Assembly (NCBI RefSeq): GCF_036429475.1
Contig: NZ_CP144125.1
Span: forward strand, 496,001-560,000
DNA length: 64,000 nucleotides
Direction of reading: 5' to 3'
Origin: Halalkalicoccus sp. CGA53
GTDB taxonomy: Archaea; Halobacteriota; Halobacteria; Halobacteriales; Halalkalicoccaceae
Both the position numbers and the translations under genes were made by a program. Below the pieces are notes generated by a model. The model was not told the DNA's origin and did no database searches. It saw nothing but the letters and a program-made list of their open reading frames with translations. Positions 52,740 through 60,030 of this stretch are shown in pieces. Numbering within the stretch: position 1 is the stretch's first letter; the number at the start of each line of letters is the position of its first letter.

Positions 52740-53846
52740 CTATCCGAGTTGCTCGCACAGCGCCGCCCGCCGTTCCCGAGCTTCCACCAGCTCCTCCTCG
52801 ACGCGCCCCGACCCGACCAGCGCCCGCTCCTCGTCGGCCATCCCCGATCGGGCGAGCGCCGCGGCCCGACAGCGCTCGTACGCAGGCTCCCGCGAGAGCG
52901 CGTCGGCCTCTCTCAGGCGAACGATCAGCCCCTCGCCAGCGAACCGGTCGACGACCGGGCGGAGTTCGCGGATCCGCCACCGGAGGTCGTCCGCTGTCGG
53001 TGGGGGCCAGCCGATCTCGAGCGGGGTCGAATCGAGACGCTCGATCGCCGTCCGGTTGGTCGCGACGGCTCGCTTGAGCGCGTCCGGGTCGTGGACGTAG
53101 TGCGAGAGCTTCGTCCTGGAGAACTCGGCGTAGTGCAGGAGGGTGGGAAACGGCTCCTCGCCGGCGTCGCTCCCCTCGACGTACGCCACGAGGTCCGGGG
53201 GGAGCGGGTCGAACGGGACAAGGGGGTACTGTTCGGTCGTCCGGAGAAAGGAGACGACCTCGCGGGCGCTCTCCGTCGAGAGGAACGCGGAGAACGCCGC
53301 CGAGACCTCGTCGTCGTAGGACTCGATCGGTCCTCTGAGCTCCTCGATCGGAGCGTCAAGGTCGCCCGGGTCGAGCGTCGAGAGCCGTTCGAGACGGCCG
53401 ATCCGGTCGTCTAGCTCTTCGATCCGGGTGGCCGCGACTCGCCGCGCGTCGCGGTAGCTCTCTCTCGCTTCCTCGCGCTCTTCGAACACCGAGAGCGTCT
53501 CGTCGACGGGGTCGAGTTCCTCGCGGGCACGGGCGAAGTCGCCCTCGGAGAGCCGGTTCTTCTCGAAGACCGCGGCCGCGCGCTCGATCGCCTCCCGCTC
53601 GGGGAGCTCCTCGTCGAGCGAGTCGACGATCGAGGCGAGTTCGAGTTTGAACGAGGCGAAGGCGGCGAACGCCTCGCGACCGGTCCCGACCGCCTCCTCC
53701 TCACGCCGGCTGAACAGGCGGGCGAGTCGTTCTCTCGCCTCTTCGAGCGACTCGAGCCGTTCCTCGCCGATCGCCTCGATATCCGCCTCGACCTCCGCCA
53801 GGTCGGCCCGCGCCTCGACGAGTCGCGCGAGGGGCGCGTCGCTCAT
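52740..53846 (-). CDS. Coiled-coil protein of unknown function
   Basis: A 368-residue protein, largely helical. It starts [24 protein letters not shown] and is rich in Glu, Arg and Leu for the first 160 residues, with heptad-like patterns ([57 protein letters not shown]). The later part has a less repeated segment with conserved-looking aromatic patches ([51 protein letters not shown]). No catalytic motif is visible. I do not recognise it; such proteins are common in Halobacteria. Its start overlaps the hisI stop by four bases, so it is coupled to histidine synthesis or simply shares the transcript. Confidence 0.75.
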   Translation of the reverse strand: MSDAPLARLVEARADLAEVEADIEAIGEERLESLEEARERLARLFSRREEEAVGTGREAFAAFASFKLELASIVDSLDEELPEREAIERAAAVFEKNRLSEGDFARAREELDPVDETLSVFEEREEARESYRDARRVAATRIEELDDRIGRLERLSTLDPGDLDAPIEELRGPIESYDDEVSAAFSAFLSTESAREVVSFLRTTEQYPLVPFDPLPPDLVAYVEGSDAGEEPFPTLLHYAEFSRTKLSHYVHDPDALKRAVATNRTAIERLDSTPLEIGWPPPTADDLRWRIRELRPVVDRFAGEGLIVRLREADALSREPAYERCRAAALARSGMADEERALVGSGRVEEELVEARERRAALCEQLG

Positions 53847-54214
53847 CCGTAGACGGTGTCGGGGTCGAACACCCGCTCGCCGACGACCTCGCCGTCGATC
53901 GTCCGGTGGAAACAGGTGTCGTAGCCGGTGTGACACGCCCCGCCCTCCTGGGAGACGAGGTAGAGCAGCGTGTCCGCGTCGCAGTCGACGCGGATCTCGT
54001 GGACCGTCTGGAGGTGACCGCTGGAGGCGCCCTTCTTCCAGAGTTCGTCGCGGCTCCGGGAGTGGTAGTGTGCGAGGCCGCTCTCGTGTGTCGCGGCCAG
54101 CGCCTCGCGGTCGGCGTAGGCGAGCATCAACACCTCGCCGGAGTCCCCGTCCTGGGCGACGACGGGGACGAGGCCGTCGTCGTCGAACTCGATCTCGGCG
54201 GCCAGGTCGCTCAT
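53843..54214 (-). CDS. hisI: Phosphoribosyl-AMP cyclohydrolase
   Basis: A 123-residue enzyme catalysing the third step of histidine synthesis (ring opening of phosphoribosyl-AMP). The motif chain is complete: [67 protein letters not shown], with the Zn/Mg cysteines (C...CH...C). Length matches monofunctional HisI (about 120). I start at ATG 54214 ([10 protein letters not shown]), as the upstream MPPA codons are not conserved-like. It is the first gene in a pair with the coiled-coil gene. A TATA-like AGCTATCGG near 54240-54248 is in the right place. Confidence 0.95.
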   Translation of the reverse strand: MSDLAAEIEFDDDGLVPVVAQDGDSGEVLMLAYADREALAATHESGLAHYHSRSRDELWKKGASSGHLQTVHEIRVDCDADTLLYLVSQEGGACHTGYDTCFHRTIDGEVVGERVFDPDTVYG

Positions 54215-54338
54215 TGCGGGAGGCAACGCCGCGACGCCGATAGCTCTTTCCGTCGGCGCACGGCCGAGAACAGGTCGCCAGGGAGTGGCCGTGTGGTGGT
54301 GGTGATCGGTCCATCCCCGGACGACATCCTGGTGGAGA

Positions 54339-54380
54339 CGGTACGCGTACCGACCCGTCCCCGTCTACGGGGGACGGTCG
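54339..54380. repeat. Palindrome and hairpin between the HTH gene and hisI
   Basis: CGGTACGCGTACCG (54339-54352) is a perfect 14-base palindrome. Next to it, CCGTCCCC (54355-54362) and GGGGACGG (54370-54377) are 8-base arms; with one bulge, the pairing extends to CGACC/GGTCG. Both lie 46-90 bases after the HTH regulator stop codon. They may terminate that gene. Regulation of hisI is less likely at this distance. Confidence 0.5.
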
Positions 54381-54425
54381 CTTATAGCTGCGTCCCGGGA
54401 GGGGTCCTACGTCGTGGGACACCGA

Positions 54426-55214
54426 TCAGGGGAGCGGTACGCCTTCGGCATCGACCGGGTATGCCCGCTCGCTGTACTCCTCGTAGAGCGCGCTCACTCG
54501 CTCGACGAACCCCGGCGAGTCGCTCTCGAGACACGCGAGCAGCCGCTCGTCCTCGTAGGCGCCGGCGAAGGCGGTGTCGTCGAGGACCGAGAGGCCGAGC
54601 GGCGGCGACTCGTCGAGGACCCGGACCGAGAGCGCGTCGGTCCGCATCGCCTCCGCGAACCGATCCCCGTAGGCCGTCTTCGAGGCCGAGAGCGCGTCGG
54701 CACCGAGGATCACCTCGGAGTCGACCCCCCGCTCGAGGAGCGCCGCGTGCGCCTCGTTGAACACCGGACTGACGATGGGTGTGAGCCCGCGGAACTCGGT
54801 CGAGTCGATCGCACCGACCCGCTCGGCGTACCGGTGAACCGGGGCGTAGGGGTTCCCCTCGGTCGCGCGCGTGACCGTCGCCGTCGCGAGCTCCTCGGGG
54901 GTGAGCGTGAGTCCGCCGGCGACGAGGGCGTCGAGGAAGGGTGCGGCGGCCTCCGCCTGCGAGACCGTCTCCGCCAGGTCGCGGTAGGCGTCGAGGACCA
55001 TCTCCCCGGCGGCGGTCGATCGGTACTGGCCGTTGCACTTCCGCGCCCAGCCACGCTCGCAGAGCGCCGAGAGGTTGCGGTGGAGCGACGAGCGCGCGAT
55101 CGAACACCGCTCGGCGAGCGCCGCGGGCGGGCCCGGTTCGGTGTCGAGCGCGGAGAGCAGCGTGACGCGGTTCGGAGAGGACGCGAGAAAGCGGATCGCA
55201 TCGTCGGCCGACAT
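54426..55214 (-). CDS. Winged-helix transcriptional regulator (FilR1-like)
   Basis: A 262-residue regulator with an N-terminal winged-helix domain at about residues 5-75 (IRFLASSPNRVTLLSALD, then LAERCSIARSSLHRNLSALCERGWARK as the recognition region). The C-terminal part (about 110-260: VGAIDSTEFRGLTPIVSPVFNEAHAALL, LSVRVLDESPPLGLSVLDD) resembles the middle/ligand-type domain of methanogen FilR1 and related haloarchaeal regulators. The ligand is unknown. A TATA-like AGCTATACG (55236-55244) precedes the ATG by about 25-30 bases. The gene could control itself or the following hisI; the sequence does not show a partner. Confidence 0.8.
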   Translation of the reverse strand: MSADDAIRFLASSPNRVTLLSALDTEPGPPAALAERCSIARSSLHRNLSALCERGWARKCNGQYRSTAAGEMVLDAYRDLAETVSQAEAAAPFLDALVAGGLTLTPEELATATVTRATEGNPYAPVHRYAERVGAIDSTEFRGLTPIVSPVFNEAHAALLERGVDSEVILGADALSASKTAYGDRFAEAMRTDALSVRVLDESPPLGLSVLDDTAFAGAYEDERLLACLESDSPGFVERVSALYEEYSERAYPVDAEGVPLP

Positions 55215-55274
55215 ACCGGGGGTCGGACACGACGACGTATAGCTGTTTTCACACGCAGGGTTATAAAAAGCGAG

Positions 55275-55691
55275 TTAGTCCGTCCGCCGATAGAAGGCGT
55301 AGATCCCCGCGCCGAGACCGAGCCCGGTCGAGAGCACCCGCGGACCGCTCTCGGCGAACGCCTCACCCGGTTCCGCAGCCGCGTCCGCCAGTCCGAGCGC
55401 GATCAGTCCCGTCACGACGAGCGCCGAGGTGACGAGGCCGATGAGGCCCGCGATCGCGAAATCGGCGACGACTACCTCCCGGCCGCGTTCGAAGTACGTC
55501 TCCGTGTCCACGTCTCCGAAGAGCACCCAGACCGCGCCGACGACCGGCGCGCCGACCGCCGCGGTGGCCGCGGTGCCGTAGAGCGCCGGCAGGCCGAGGG
55601 CGGGCCGGACCACTGCGTCGAGACCCGTCGCGAGCAGCACCGCCACTAGGACGAACGCGACGAAGCCGGCTACGTGCCGTGCGGGGAGCAT
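55275..55691 (-). CDS. Four-helix membrane protein of unknown function
   Basis: A 138-residue protein with hydrophobic segments at about 7-28 (VAGFVAFVLVAVLLATGLDAV), 36-60 (ALYGTAATAAVGAPVVGAVWVLF), 78-104 (VVADFAIAGLIGLVTSALVVTGLIALGL) and 118-133 (VLSTGLGLGAGIYAFY). Between the second and third is a soluble stretch with DVDTETYFERGREV. I do not recognise the family. An ATG at 55718 (MPQPRPSPR...) is an alternative start. It ends 61 bases before the HTH start, and the PibD stop is 61 bases upstream on the same strand. Confidence 0.6.
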   Translation of the reverse strand: MLPARHVAGFVAFVLVAVLLATGLDAVVRPALGLPALYGTAATAAVGAPVVGAVWVLFGDVDTETYFERGREVVVADFAIAGLIGLVTSALVVTGLIALGLADAAAEPGEAFAESGPRVLSTGLGLGAGIYAFYRRTD

Positions 55692-55751
55692 ACGCGGGGA
55701 TGGACGTGGCTGGGGCATAGGCGTTTTGTCGTGAGCGGACGGAATCGCGGC

Positions 55752-56738
55752 TCACGCCAGGCCGAGCGCCGAGAGCAGCGAGAACAGCACGTTGCCGTAG
55801 ACCAGCGAGACGAGCAGGCCCAGGGAGATCGGGACGAGAAACGGGATCCCCGGCGAGACCCAGACGACCTCCCGCTCGGTGAGCAGGTCGAGACCCTCCC
55901 TGAGACGCTCGGGGGTCGTCCCGTAGGCCGGTCCGACGTCGATCAGGAACGCCTCCGCACCCCAGGGATCGCCGGAAGAACCGCCGTCCGTTCGGAGACC
56001 GTCATCGGATCGGGGGCCGCCGTCCGTGGCGACCGCGCCGTCCCCGACCGGGTTCGGTGTCGTCGGGATGGAGGCCGGGTCGCGGAAGGTAACGGCGTCC
56101 TCGCGCAGGTCGGCGAGGGTCGTCCCCCGCCAGCGGAGGTACATCCGCAGCGCGTCGAGGTCGAGTCCCGACCGGTCGAACCCCTCGCGCGACTCGACGA
56201 CTCGACCGTGGGTCTCCTCGACCTCGTCCCACGGGACCGGCGTGGCGATGAACGCGATCGGTCCCCGGTGACCGGAGAGCGCGTTCCGGGCGAAGAGGAC
56301 GAACGGATAGGCCGCGCCGACCAGCACCGCGTTCGTGAGGATCGTGAGCGAGAACACGCCCACCGGGGTGACCCCCAGGGGGAAGACGGTCCCGAGGACG
56401 ATGTAGGTGGGGAACGTCGGAAAGAGCAGGGCGAGCACAAAAAGCGCCTTCGCGTCCGCACCGCCGAACGCGCCGAGGCGGTAGAAGCCGTAGGCCATGG
56501 GCACGACGATCAGGAGGCTCATCGCGACCCGCAGCGAGAACACGCGCCAGACCAACCCGCCCATCTCCCACGCGGCGAGGGCGTCCCACGCCAGGAGAAC
56601 GACGGCGAGCGCGCCGATCGGGAGCCAGGTCCTCGAAGGCACGCGACGGGTCCGGATATCGCGATAGGCGACCCACACGAACAGCGGGAGCGAGAGGAGT
56701 CTGAGGAGGTCGGGCGCGCTCGCGACGTCCGGGGACAT
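55752..56738 (-). CDS. pibD: Prepilin/preflagellin peptidase, family A24 (PibD-like)
   Basis: A 328-residue aspartic membrane protease that removes the leader from type IV pilins and archaellins. The first catalytic aspartate is in VAYRDIRTRRVPSR (near residue 23), and the second is in the GxGD-type GAFGGADAKALFVLA (near residue 95). There are six or seven hydrophobic segments. A long soluble insertion runs about 160-275 (EETHGRVVESREGFDRSG through DDGLRTDGGSSGDPWG), common in haloarchaeal members. The end is hydrophobic (FLVPISLGLLVSLVYGNVLFSLLSALGLA). No pilin or archaellin gene is in the window. Confidence 0.9.
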   Translation of the reverse strand: MSPDVASAPDLLRLLSLPLFVWVAYRDIRTRRVPSRTWLPIGALAVVLLAWDALAAWEMGGLVWRVFSLRVAMSLLIVVPMAYGFYRLGAFGGADAKALFVLALLFPTFPTYIVLGTVFPLGVTPVGVFSLTILTNAVLVGAAYPFVLFARNALSGHRGPIAFIATPVPWDEVEETHGRVVESREGFDRSGLDLDALRMYLRWRGTTLADLREDAVTFRDPASIPTTPNPVGDGAVATDGGPRSDDGLRTDGGSSGDPWGAEAFLIDVGPAYGTTPERLREGLDLLTEREVVWVSPGIPFLVPISLGLLVSLVYGNVLFSLLSALGLA

Positions 56739-56780
56739 CGACCCGAGAGGGGTCGATGAGCGGTGTATGCTTTGTGGGCG

Positions 56781-57740
56781 TCAGGAGAGGAGGGAAAAGC
56801 CCTCGGTGTCCCGCAGACCGTCGCGGTGGCGTTCGAGGTAGCAGCGCACGCCGGGCTGGTGGGCCGCGCCGACGATCAACAGCACCTCGGTCGACCGCTC
56901 GTTGTGCGCCACGGCGTAGTCGGCCATCCGCTCGTTACGAGCGTGGGTGACGAGTTCGAGTTCGGGGTCGTGACGGCGCAGCCACTCCCGTTCGAGCGGC
57001 TGTGGCAGGAACGTCCGCTCGTAGTGGACCTGGAGGTCGCGGAGTCTGTCGGGCTCGCGGGCGGCCCGGCGGCTCTTCGCGGACGAGGTGAAGTCCCGGG
57101 CGGTCGCCCGCTCCTCGCGGCCCGTGAGGAACGAGGCCGCGACGGCGCCGGGCGACCGCGTGACCTCCTCGCCGTAGAGCTCCGAGCCCGACTCGATCAG
57201 CGAGAACGCCGCCTCGCGGAACCGGTCGGAGACGTCCTCGATCCCAAGGGTAGCGAGCGGTCCGTCCGCTCCGGCGTGACAGCCCTCCAGGTGTGACTCG
57301 CCCTCGAGGGTCGCACAGCGGTCCAGCGCCCACCCGTAGTCGTCCATCTCGCACACCCGACCGAGTTCCGAGAAGTAGAGCGGGCGGATTCCCTGCTCGC
57401 AGTAGACCGTCGCGCCCCGGTCGACGGCCGCGGAGACGTGCTCGCGGAGGACCGACCCCTCCTCGTCAGTGCCGGCGTGGGTGATCCCGTGGACGGTGAA
57501 CGAGTGGCCGTCGATCTCGACGGTCACCCCCGGCAGCCCGTCGGGGTCGGACTCCGCCGCGATCCCCTTCCCTCGCAGGTCGTACCACTCGCGTTTCGCC
57601 CGGACGTAGGCGTCGTGCTCCGAATCAGCGTCGGTCACTGAAACGAGGGTAGAGAGCGACTCCGCTTCCCGGATCGCGTCGAGCCGGTCCCGCTCGGCGG
57701 TCGTGAGCACCCGGTTCGAGTCGATCGGCTCCGTCGTCAC
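56781..57740 (-). CDS. TraB-like protein of unknown function
   Basis: A 319-residue protein. Its layout matches the TraB/PrgY-like group: a first G-x-x-H motif in FTVHGITHAGTDEEGSVLREHV near the middle, then YCEQGIRPLYF, and a C-terminal RNERMADYAVAHNERSTEVLLIVGAAHQPGVRCYL block whose GAAHQPG is the second G-x-x-H. Such proteins in other organisms act in peptide-signal shutdown or as putative peptidases; here the role is unknown. I start at GTG 57740 (VTTEPIDSNR) because the upstream reading to an ATG at 57845 looks non-coding. It is weakly basic in its middle (FTSSAKSRRAAREPDRLRDLQ) and has no clear membrane helix. Confidence 0.65.
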   Translation of the reverse strand: MTTEPIDSNRVLTTAERDRLDAIREAESLSTLVSVTDADSEHDAYVRAKREWYDLRGKGIAAESDPDGLPGVTVEIDGHSFTVHGITHAGTDEEGSVLREHVSAAVDRGATVYCEQGIRPLYFSELGRVCEMDDYGWALDRCATLEGESHLEGCHAGADGPLATLGIEDVSDRFREAAFSLIESGSELYGEEVTRSPGAVAASFLTGREERATARDFTSSAKSRRAAREPDRLRDLQVHYERTFLPQPLEREWLRRHDPELELVTHARNERMADYAVAHNERSTEVLLIVGAAHQPGVRCYLERHRDGLRDTEGFSLLS

Positions 57741-57876
57741 CCGTGTCCCCCGACCGCGAGTCGTAGTGGCAGAACCGCTCGTCGCATACGTTCCGTGAGC
57801 GGCCGTTCGTTCAAAACGCTTCGGGCCGGGCCCGAACCCGCGCACCGTCCCGGTCCGGCTATCGAACCCGTCGCAG

Positions 57877-58791
57877 TCAGGCGATCTTCCCGTACTGCTC
57901 GGAGAGCTTCTCGCTCGCCTCGTCCATCAGTTCGACCTCGTAGTCGTCGAGGTCCCACTCGACGACCTCCTCGACGCCGTTCGATCCGAGCTTCACCGGC
58001 ACGCCGAAGGCGGTGTCCTCGTGGCCGTACTCTCCCTCGAGGACGACCGAGGCGGGCAGCACCTCGCCGGTGTCCCTGAGAACGGCCTCGACCATGTGGG
58101 CGACGCCCGTCGCGGGCCCCCACTCGGTCGCGCCCTTGCGCTGGATGACGTCCATCGCGCTCTCGGTGAGCTCGTCGAGGATCTCCTCGCGCTCGCCCTC
58201 GGTGAACTCGGGGTCCATCCCGTCGACGCGGACCTTCGAGAAGACCGGCACCTGCGCGTCACCGTGCTCGCCGAGGATCGTCGCCTCGACGTTTCTCACC
58301 TGGGTGCCGAAGCGCTGGGCGAGGACGTACCGGAACCGGGCGGAGTCGAGGCGTCCGCCGAAGCCGATCACCGCCTGGCGATCGCGGTCGCCGACCTCGT
58401 AGAGGTGGCGGTTGAGCAGGTCGACGGGGTTCGAGGTCGTGATCGAGACGTAGTCGTCGTTGTACTCGTCGATCGAGGAGCCGATGTCGTCCATGATCGG
58501 TGCGTTGTCGCCCGCGAGGTCGATCCGGGTCTGGCCGGGCTGGCGCGGGATGCCCGCAGTGATGACGACGACGTCCGAACCCTCAGTAGCCGAGTAGTCG
58601 CCCTGTCGCACCGTCGTGTTCGCGTCGTAGGCGGCGCCGTGGTTGACGTCGGCGGCCTGCCCGACGACCTCCTCTTCCATGTCGGGGATGTCGACGAGGA
58701 CGAGTTCGTCCGCGAGGTCGCGCAGCGCGAGGTTGTACGCCGTCGCCGCCCCGACCGTGCCCGCCGCTCCGATCACGCTCACTTTCGTCAT
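57877..58791 (-). CDS. mdh: Malate dehydrogenase (LDH-like tetrameric type)
   Basis: A 304-residue NAD-dependent enzyme of the citric acid cycle, the same size as the well-studied Haloarcula malate dehydrogenase. The NAD site is [16 protein letters not shown]. Substrate arginines are in [10 protein letters not shown] and [11 protein letters not shown], the catalytic Asp-His pair is DSARFR and [14 protein letters not shown], with the His in GEHGD. Surface acidity ([20 protein letters not shown]) is typical of halophiles. The leaderless start at ATG 58791 is preceded by a TATA-like CGCTTAACGG 26-35 bases upstream. It is an independent gene between the TraB-like gene and the p27-type gene. Confidence 0.97.
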   Translation of the reverse strand: MTKVSVIGAAGTVGAATAYNLALRDLADELVLVDIPDMEEEVVGQAADVNHGAAYDANTTVRQGDYSATEGSDVVVITAGIPRQPGQTRIDLAGDNAPIMDDIGSSIDEYNDDYVSITTSNPVDLLNRHLYEVGDRDRQAVIGFGGRLDSARFRYVLAQRFGTQVRNVEATILGEHGDAQVPVFSKVRVDGMDPEFTEGEREEILDELTESAMDVIQRKGATEWGPATGVAHMVEAVLRDTGEVLPASVVLEGEYGHEDTAFGVPVKLGSNGVEEVVEWDLDDYEVELMDEASEKLSEQYGKIA

Positions 58792-58816
58792 ATCACGTAA
58801 CACCGCACCGGGAAGG

Positions 58817-58826
58817 CCGTTAAGCG
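58817..58826 (-). promoter_or_regulatory. TATA box of mdh
   Basis: Minus strand CGCTTAACGG sits 26-35 bases before the mdh ATG, the spacing seen at other leaderless genes in this window. Confidence 0.5.
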
Positions 58827-58931
58827 TGTCGGAACCACGCATTAGGCGTCGACTGCCGTTCGAGTATTCGACTATCGTCGAAGCCGGATCCGCTCCACAG
58901 CGCTTTTCGCCGAGGCCTCCTTTCCTCACCC

Positions 58932-59561
58932 ATGAGCGAGTTCGACAAGGAGGCCGAACGCGAGAAGCTCCGGGAGAAGTACGAGCGCGACCGGCACGAA
59001 CGCGAGGCGACCCAGCAGATGAGCGACCTGCTCCTGCGGGGTGCGACGATGACCAACCGCCACTGCGGGGAGTGTCGCTCGCCGATCTTCCGCTACGAGG
59101 GCAGCGAGTTCTGTCCGACCTGCGAACGGGAGGTCGAGAGACCGGAGGAAGCCGACGGGACCGCGAACGACCGGGAACCCGCGAGCGCGGAGGGCGCCGA
59201 GATCGACGTCGAGTCCGCACGCGAGAAAGCGGAGGACGCCGTAGGTCGGGACGTTGGCTCGACCGAAGTAGGTACCGACACGGGAGAGGAGAGACCCGAC
59301 CCGGAGGAGGTGTCGCTCGCGACCGCGCCCGAGACCGCTCCCGATCGGATCTCGGTGCCCGATACGGTCCGAGAGGACGACTCCGAGACCACCGAGCGGC
59401 GACGGAGAGGAGGGGGAGACCTCGCCGACGCCCGTAGCGCGCTCTGTGAGACGATCGCGCACCTCTCGCGGCGGGCGGCGAACGCCGACGATCCCCGACG
59501 GGCCGAGGAGTTCCTCGCGGCCGCCGACCGGGCGGCAGAGACGCTCCGAAAGCTCGGCTGA
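58932..59561 (+). CDS. Sjogren's/scleroderma autoantigen p27-family zinc-ribbon protein
   Basis: A 209-residue protein. The N-terminal half matches the autoantigen-p27 family found in archaea and eukaryotes: a charged helix ([21 protein letters not shown]), then [28 protein letters not shown] and CPTCEREV, giving a four-cysteine zinc ribbon. A long acidic, low-complexity linker (about 75-160) follows, ending with a helical C-terminus ([40 protein letters not shown]). Archaeal members have no established function. A T-rich box (CGCTTTTCGC, about 58899-58908) lies 25-30 bases before the ATG. It is convergent with the SHOCT gene, 7 bases from its stop. Confidence 0.85.
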   Translation: MSEFDKEAEREKLREKYERDRHEREATQQMSDLLLRGATMTNRHCGECRSPIFRYEGSEFCPTCEREVERPEEADGTANDREPASAEGAEIDVESAREKAEDAVGRDVGSTEVGTDTGEERPDPEEVSLATAPETAPDRISVPDTVREDDSETTERRRRGGGDLADARSALCETIAHLSRRAANADDPRRAEEFLAAADRAAETLRKLG

Positions 59562-59568
59562 GCGAGTA

Positions 59569-59970
59569 CTACCGCTCGTACTCCAGTTCCCTGGCGTCCT
59601 CCTCGCCGGCCCCGCGTACGGACGCGGGGAACGTATCGAGTTCGACCAGCCGTTCGAGGCGGTGTTCGAACTCCTCGTCGTCGATCTCGCCCTCCGCGTA
59701 CCGCCGTTTCAGTTCCGCGAGCGCGGTGTCCTCGTCGGCACCCGGATCCACCCGTCGTCCCCGTTGCTCTGTATCCCCTCCGAACAGCATCTCCGCGACT
59801 TCCTCCCCCCAGAACAGCAGGATCGGCGTCAGCAGGAACCAGCCGACCACCGCGACGGCGCCCGCGAGCGCTTCGAGACCGGCCATGCCGACGAGCGCGG
59901 TGAGCGCGAACGTCACGATGGCGACCAGCAGCCAGAGGTCCTCGGCAACGAACTCGCGCAGATCCGTCAT
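59569..59970 (-). CDS. SHOCT-domain small membrane protein
   Basis: A 133-residue protein with a first hydrophobic segment near 12-30 (LWLLVAIVTFALTALVG), a second near 33-53 (ALAGAVAVVGWFLLTPILLFW), then a soluble tail. The tail contains the SHOCT motif ALAELKRRYAEGEIDDEEFEHRLERLVEL near 85-115, a short helical oligomerisation module. Function unknown. I use the ATG at 59970 (MTDLREF); the upstream extension is not conserved-like. It lies 60 bases downstream of hef on the same strand. Confidence 0.85.
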   Translation of the reverse strand: MTDLREFVAEDLWLLVAIVTFALTALVGMAGLEALAGAVAVVGWFLLTPILLFWGEEVAEMLFGGDTEQRGRRVDPGADEDTALAELKRRYAEGEIDDEEFEHRLERLVELDTFPASVRGAGEEDARELEYER

Positions 59971-60030
59971 CGCTCCGACTATCCGCCGGGAAGCCACAAA
60001 ACCGTTCCCCGTTGTGGACGGGCGAGAGGA

